A stretch of 64,000 bases of DNA from Opeltia flavorubescens (Eukaryota; Ascomycota; Lecanoromycetes; Teloschistales; Teloschistaceae): the NCBI GenBank assembly GCA_000442125.1, contig KE546966.1, forward strand, positions 644,969 through 708,968. Reading direction: 5' to 3'. Position numbers and translations under genes: made by a program. Each line of letters begins with the position of its first letter. Positions within the stretch are counted from its first letter, which is position 1. This document shows, in pieces, positions 59,523 through 64,000 of the stretch. The notes beneath the pieces were generated by a model, which was not told the DNA's origin, did not search any database, and saw only the letters and a program-made list of their open reading frames with translations.

Positions 59523-62084
59523 ATGACTGACTCGATTCAACAGCTGGAGGAAGACGTCTGCCTCACCCCACGCCAATCAACCACCATCACTCTCGAATAT
59601 NCTTCCATTCCTGTGAATGGTACACCTGATTCCTGGCTATCCAACTCTCTACTCGTTCCCATGGCATCTAATCAAGATGAAGGTTCTGTCCGCTCAAACG
59701 ACGATACGATGAGCTCGCTTGGTGATAGTGCATATGACTTTGTTGACGACACTAGCTTTGCTACGACCGATGATGAGGATCAGTCCAAGATGACAGACTC
59801 AGTGTCAGTGACGGGCAGAAGTGTTCTGGATGACTCGGAAAACCCTGACATGGAGCGGACACTCTCCGCAGACAATATACAATCTCTCGCATCGAAAGAT
59901 CCTGAGAAAGACATTGTACAGGATGCTGTTTCTGGCTCAGCTTCGAGGCAGCACCTAGACCCCACTGGATATGATTCTCTCACTCCTCAGCAACTGGATG
60001 CTGAGCAGCCGTCGCTTTTGAGTATGCGTGGCATCAGATTCGAAACCATCCACCACGAGGAGGGAACATATCTCTTAGAGACTTCTTCCGGGCCTCAAAA
60101 TCTAGCAGTGACTGTCAGACAGCACATGCTAGACCAGACACTTTCATTTGGAGGTCCATACCGAGTGCTATACGTCGGCAATCCAGCAGCGCGAGAGCGC
60201 ATCATGACTAAAATCGGTGCAGCTTTGGCCTCTACCACTAAGCTCGAAGCTTCTGGTCCATCAAGATACAGCGTCGTCCCCATTCCCTCGTCCCATGATC
60301 CAAGCTGTTGGGGCGAGCCGGTTCTGCTGGATTGGTCTGGCCATGAGATCGTCGTCTACCACTGTGTCGATGCCCGTACCGAGAGTGTTCATAATTCCGT
60401 CGATTTGATCATGGAAGATAACACGCATATTCGTTCCTCCTGGGATGATACTAAGTATTCTGTCTTCGGTGATTGGGAGTTCCCGGATATTGCCGTCTTT
60501 TACATTTCCGATCATGACAGCGTCTCAGCCAGACAGACTAGACGAATTGCCCGCTCTTTCATGGCCCGTCATAAGATTCCGTCGATTCTCATTGGTGACA
60601 AACCATCTTGGGATCGCCCGTCGGAGGCTATGACGATCGACCATCGCACACCCCACATATGCCTACAAGTAACAAAGGATAACACATCATCTTCGAGAGT
60701 TGTAAAACGTCTGCCAATTGATATTTCGACATTTTCACGCCTCGATGCATTACAGCTAAACCGGAATTTGGCTTACCTTGATACGAAATCCGAGACACGA
60801 CGAACAAGAGAATTAGACCCACCACATACAAAGTCTGAGGGGACAAATAGTGGTGACAAGAGTCGTGTTTCTAGTGCTCGACATTCCGCATCCACCCCGT
60901 CGGTTATTCGCACGTTGCTCGGCACTGCTTCACCAGTCGTTCCCTATCTTCTTGATCTCCTCGCGACTGTTGCTATATGCATGGTGGTAGGTTTAGTGGT
61001 TATGCAAATGCCTCTTTTTCCTGTGCGCTATATGAAAGCCACCGGGAGCTTCCACTCTGCCAGTGGTACCGCGGCGACTGTTACCTCCTCACCAGTAGCA
61101 ACATCCACTGTATTACCGCAAGGGAGGCCTACCATGACCGAAAACCTGGCAATACCAGAACAAGCAAAGGCGAACATCCCTCGAAGCATTACGGACGAGA
61201 AATCGCACACTGATCTTGCAACATTATGGCTTGACTCGTCTCCTAAGATAGCCAACGAGTCCGAGAACTTCAAAGTCCATGTTTTGGACAATAAGTACAT
61301 ATTCCTGAGGCCCCCACACTGGTTTACGAAGCTGAGGAAAACCCCGAAGCTGATGTTCAATGTCACTCAGGGGGGCCGCGCCTTGAAACATGAGGTGTCG
61401 ACTGTCTTCGATGGTGTATATGCCTTAAGTCTTTCTGAGGCTGATGCTCATGGGCTTGTCAACATCTCTGTGTGGACTGGTTCAAAACCGAGAATTCAGG
61501 AAGAATTACAAGCAAGCTTCGGCAATCCGTGGCTTCAGGCGGGTGACTGGAGAAGCGCAGCCAGTGCGTTGGGTAATTCTTTTCAGCAGGAATTGGGAAC
61601 GATGCAGACTGCTCTGGGCAATCTGTATGTTCGGTCTGGTGCTGAACTTCACTCATTTGCACAGAGGACGATGAGCAGAGCAGCAATCATCAAGCATGAA
61701 ATCCAGGAAACCAGTGAGGCGTCCGTCGGTCAGGTGGCCAAATTTAAAGAGATTGTAACTGCATTCCCCACCCATATCATCTCTAGCCTGTCACACACGT
61801 TCCAAGAAAGACAGAATCATGCCGCCAAGAGGATATCCCTTCGTACGACTCACATGCGACGAAATATCTCATCGTACGTTTCGAACAAGATACATCTTAG
61901 TCAAGTTTACGTACGTGCCGCGCCAACTGCGTACCGGATCAATCTCAGAGAAACTCAAAAGAGGGCACTGAAGCTTTGGTGGAATTTGGTTGGCTTGCCT
62001 CAGAAGCGGCCAGCAGGTATTAGAGTAAGAGGAAAGTCTCGAAGTTCTTGTGGAAGAAAAGGAAAGCAACCTATTAGCAAATGA
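59523..62084 (+). CDS. large single-pass membrane protein of unknown function
   Basis: Uninterrupted frame; with the start at 59523 (MTDSIQQLEEDVCLTP) it codes 853 residues. An earlier in-frame Met (59400) would add 41 hydrophobic residues. The first 170 residues are acidic, Ser-rich and disordered (SLGDSAYDFVDDTSFATTDD). A folded-looking block follows at about 190-400, with GPYRVLYVGNPAARERIMTK, a nucleotide-fold-like strand-loop-helix, and FGDWEFPDIAVFYISD. One transmembrane segment (LLDLLATVAICMVVGLVVMQM) is at about 475-495. After it comes a probable beta-rich domain (VHVLDNKYIFLRPPHWFTKL, LVNISVWTG), then helices, and a basic C-terminus. I recognise this only as a recurrent Pezizomycotina hypothetical. 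Base 59601 is N, so one residue is undetermined. Confidence 0.72.
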   Translation: MTDSIQQLEEDVCLTPRQSTTITLEYXSIPVNGTPDSWLSNSLLVPMASNQDEGSVRSNDDTMSSLGDSAYDFVDDTSFATTDDEDQSKMTDSVSVTGRSVLDDSENPDMERTLSADNIQSLASKDPEKDIVQDAVSGSASRQHLDPTGYDSLTPQQLDAEQPSLLSMRGIRFETIHHEEGTYLLETSSGPQNLAVTVRQHMLDQTLSFGGPYRVLYVGNPAARERIMTKIGAALASTTKLEASGPSRYSVVPIPSSHDPSCWGEPVLLDWSGHEIVVYHCVDARTESVHNSVDLIMEDNTHIRSSWDDTKYSVFGDWEFPDIAVFYISDHDSVSARQTRRIARSFMARHKIPSILIGDKPSWDRPSEAMTIDHRTPHICLQVTKDNTSSSRVVKRLPIDISTFSRLDALQLNRNLAYLDTKSETRRTRELDPPHTKSEGTNSGDKSRVSSARHSASTPSVIRTLLGTASPVVPYLLDLLATVAICMVVGLVVMQMPLFPVRYMKATGSFHSASGTAATVTSSPVATSTVLPQGRPTMTENLAIPEQAKANIPRSITDEKSHTDLATLWLDSSPKIANESENFKVHVLDNKYIFLRPPHWFTKLRKTPKLMFNVTQGGRALKHEVSTVFDGVYALSLSEADAHGLVNISVWTGSKPRIQEELQASFGNPWLQAGDWRSAASALGNSFQQELGTMQTALGNLYVRSGAELHSFAQRTMSRAAIIKHEIQETSEASVGQVAKFKEIVTAFPTHIISSLSHTFQERQNHAAKRISLRTTHMRRNISSYVSNKIHLSQVYVRAAPTAYRINLRETQKRALKLWWNLVGLPQKRPAGIRVRGKSRSSCGRKGKQPISK
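59601..59601 (+). other. undetermined base (N) in coding sequence
   Basis: The only ambiguous base in the window. It falls in the first position of a codon, about residue 27 of the gene starting at 59523; frame on both sides agrees, so it replaces one base and does not hide an indel. Confidence 0.95.
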
Positions 62085-62512
62085 AATTTTCTAGCTGCTG
62101 GGAGTTGTTTGGGATCAGGGCTCAGCCGGGGCGTCATCAATTTAATTGGCGATTTCAGCAAAGGCTTTAACTTGATCAACTGTGAGCCATGATGCCATGA
62201 TGAGGTTATCAGACCACCTGAATTGGAATTCCATTATGATATCCATTTGTCCTCATTTTGGTGGTTGTAATAAAAAAACGTGATTACAGGTAATCAATTC
62301 TCTGCGAAGTACCTTACACGCCTTACTCGGATTTGATTACGTAGCTAAGGTTCTTTCACTAGCTCAAACATGTTTTGACACTAATAAATGTACACTTGTA
62401 TTGACCTCTGGCTTCACCCAAGCAGAAGAGACTTTAAAAAATAGATTAGCCACCATTCTTCTTGTGGCCCAAATTTATCTGTATAGTATTCGAACCTAGA
62501 AAACTTTTGAAC
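62085..62512. other. intergenic, YRB1 promoter
   Basis: 428 bases between the previous stop and the YRB1 start; AT-rich, no coding signal. Confidence 0.5.
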
Positions 62513-63490
62513 ATGTCTTCTACAGCAGATACGAAAGTTGACTCGGCCGAGGAGCAAGTCCACTCTACAGAGCCCGATATGGCTCAGCAAGAAAAGCCAT
62601 CCACGACGTCCAAAGAGCCACAAGAAGCGTCTACTAGTACCTCTGAAACAAAACCCAAAGCTACATATACCGAGATGGCTCAATCGGCAGCAACATCTGC
62701 AACAACCGCCGCCGCTGGTGTCAAGGACAATATGTTTTCCATGTTTGGCGGTGGGGCGAAGAAGGAAAAGAAAGAGGAACCTGCCGAGGATCTTACAGAA
62801 CCATCTGGCTCTTCAAAAGCCAAGCGGGACGCAGAGGCGGCGGAAGAAGACAAACAGCATGATCCTGAGGTAATCCCCCATATGGTCATATTCGTATAGG
62901 TGGGCTGGTAGCTGAATTTCATGGCGCAGGAGGAAGCTCCAGAGTCCCCCGACGTCCATTTTGAGCCAGTGGTGCATCTGACCGAGAAGGTAGAGACCAA
63001 AACAAATGAGGAGCTTGAGGAGCAGACCTTCAAGATGCGCGCGAAATTATTCAGATTCGATCGGGACAGTCGAGAGTGGAAGGAGCGCGGGACAGGCGAC
63101 GTGAGGTTACTCAAGCACAAGGAAAATAAGAAGACGAGACTCGTTATGCGGAGAGATAAGACTCTGAAAGTCTGCGCGAACCATTATGGTATTTTATAGA
63201 GGTTTATCAAGGTCCATGGATGAGCTGACGGCTTGGCAGTCGTCCCGAACATGCATCTTGAACCTAATGTTGGGAGTGATAGAAGCTGGGTTTGGAATGC
63301 GGCCGCAGACGTCAGCGAGGGAGAACCGGAAGCCCAGACATTGGCCATTCGGTTTGCGAATAGCGAAAGTAAGAGTACTCGTCTTATGTTTGGTCGATCA
63401 CTAACGTGTCATTTTACAGACGCCAATCTCTTCAAGGACGCATTTGTCAATGCACAGCAGGAAAATGAGGCTCTCTTTTCAGAAGGCTGA
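62513..63490 (+). CDS. YRB1: Ran-binding protein Yrb1/RanBP1
   Basis: Cytoplasmic co-factor that releases RanGTP from exported or imported complexes and helps RanGAP hydrolyse GTP. Exons 62513..62869, 62930..63188, 63240..63368 and 63420..63490 give 271 residues. A long acidic/Ser-rich N-terminus (about 1-120) includes a conserved short [11 protein letters not shown] segment. The RanBD follows: [64 protein letters not shown]. It closes with LAIRFANSE and [16 protein letters not shown]. Three introns keep frame and fall at sites common in fungal YRB1. The N-terminal extension is long compared with yeast Yrb1 (201 residues). Confidence 0.93.
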
Positions 63491-64000
63491 AAATTAGCGA
63501 GCGTCGAAAATTGGACTTAAAGCTGGATGGGCGTGGAAGCTAAGAGTCTACTTCTGTTATCGATTCCCCCCTTCTGCATGCTCTCATAAACACTACCTAA
63601 GCTCTTCCCGACCCCATTCCACACATCACCAAAAGAGAAATCAACACCATCCAGCAGCAGCCTGGGCGTTAGGCCACTTCGATTCCCCACTAGCATAGCA
63701 TAGCATATCACTCGCCCCCATGGTCATTGTTTTCGCTGCCAAAATTCCATTTTCTGAGATTATGGTTTTGTTACCTCTAAACCGACGTCTTCTCTTTTCT
63801 GTTGGATCCGATACGCTGGATGTCATTCGTTATTTGATCTTGGCCGGCCGTGATGATAGGCCTTTTCGTTTATCAATGCTGAAGCACAAGCTTCAGAAGA
63901 TTAGACTCTCTATGACAGCAAACGCATTGTAGTTGATGCAACAATTTCCTCAATCAAGGTATTCCAAGTCCTGGCCCTCGCAGACTTGGACGCTATTATA
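63491..64000. other. right edge, possible 3' end of a minus-strand gene
   Basis: Mostly unexplained. On the minus strand 63711-63517, the end of an open frame reads LLLDGVDFSFGDVWNGVGKS then a Gly-Ser-rich and basic stretch, which looks more protein-like than average. If it is a terminal exon, the rest of the gene lies beyond 64000. A small (CTATG)n tandem lies next to it near 63695-63708. I could not complete an exon join, so no gene is called. Confidence 0.5.

Overview
This is nuclear DNA from a filamentous ascomycete (Pezizomycotina). The genes are broken by many short introns of about 45-80 bases with GT..AG ends and CTAAC/CTGAC-like branch sites. They carry fungal-only products (Mdm10, Gep4, a GT15 mannosyltransferase, a Dma1-type FHA-RING ligase) in small intergenic gaps on both strands. 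The overall look of the proteins, including several long disordered ones of unknown function, suggests Leotiomycetes, but that is an impression from sequence and not a search result. I see no operons, prophage, CRISPR array or secondary-metabolite cluster; this is mostly conserved housekeeping sequence.

Layout, left third (1-22 kb): an Alb1-like ribosome-biogenesis factor (-), acetoacetyl-CoA synthetase (-), serine palmitoyltransferase subunit Lcb2 (+), a disordered protein of unknown function (+), triosephosphate isomerase with six introns (+), U1 snRNP 70K (+), Mrt4 (-) facing Mdm10 (+), and a tandem PH-domain protein (-).

Middle third (22-44 kb): a bestrophin-like channel (+), a seven-exon 'magnesium chelatase'-type protein (-) facing Vps16 (+), a short kinesin-3-like motor (-), an uncharacterised protein (-), Dma1 (+), an Irc6/AAGAB-like adaptin-binding protein (-), Sm D3 (-) facing Gep4 (+), and a homeodomain transcription factor (-). 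The last is followed by a 3.3 kb gap, the longest gene-free stretch in the window.

Right third (44-64 kb): a Dnf3-type P4-ATPase lipid flippase (+), an intron-containing tRNA-Gly(GCC), 3-hydroxyacyl-CoA dehydratase Phs1 (-), a RING protein with SUMO-interacting-like motifs (-), Prp19 (-), a DUF4604 protein (-), a GT15 mannosyltransferase (+), a large membrane-anchored protein of unknown function with one undetermined base (+), and the Ran-binding protein Yrb1 (+).

The genes do not form one pathway, but two themes recur: membrane-lipid work (Lcb2, Phs1, Gep4, Mdm10, the flippase) and pre-mRNA splicing (U1-70K, Sm D3, Prp19). I rebuilt exon-intron structures by hand from splice signals, reading frame and family conservation; exon sums are in frame for every model given. 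The most unusual items are a 252-bp MITE-like element with perfect 25-bp terminal inverted repeats just upstream of PRP19, a GC-AG intron forced in MDM10, a possible poison exon in GEP4, a tRNA-Gly with an 8-nt intron and an acceptor-stem mismatch, and a SIM-rich STUbL-like RING protein. I did not find a convincing undescribed biological system.
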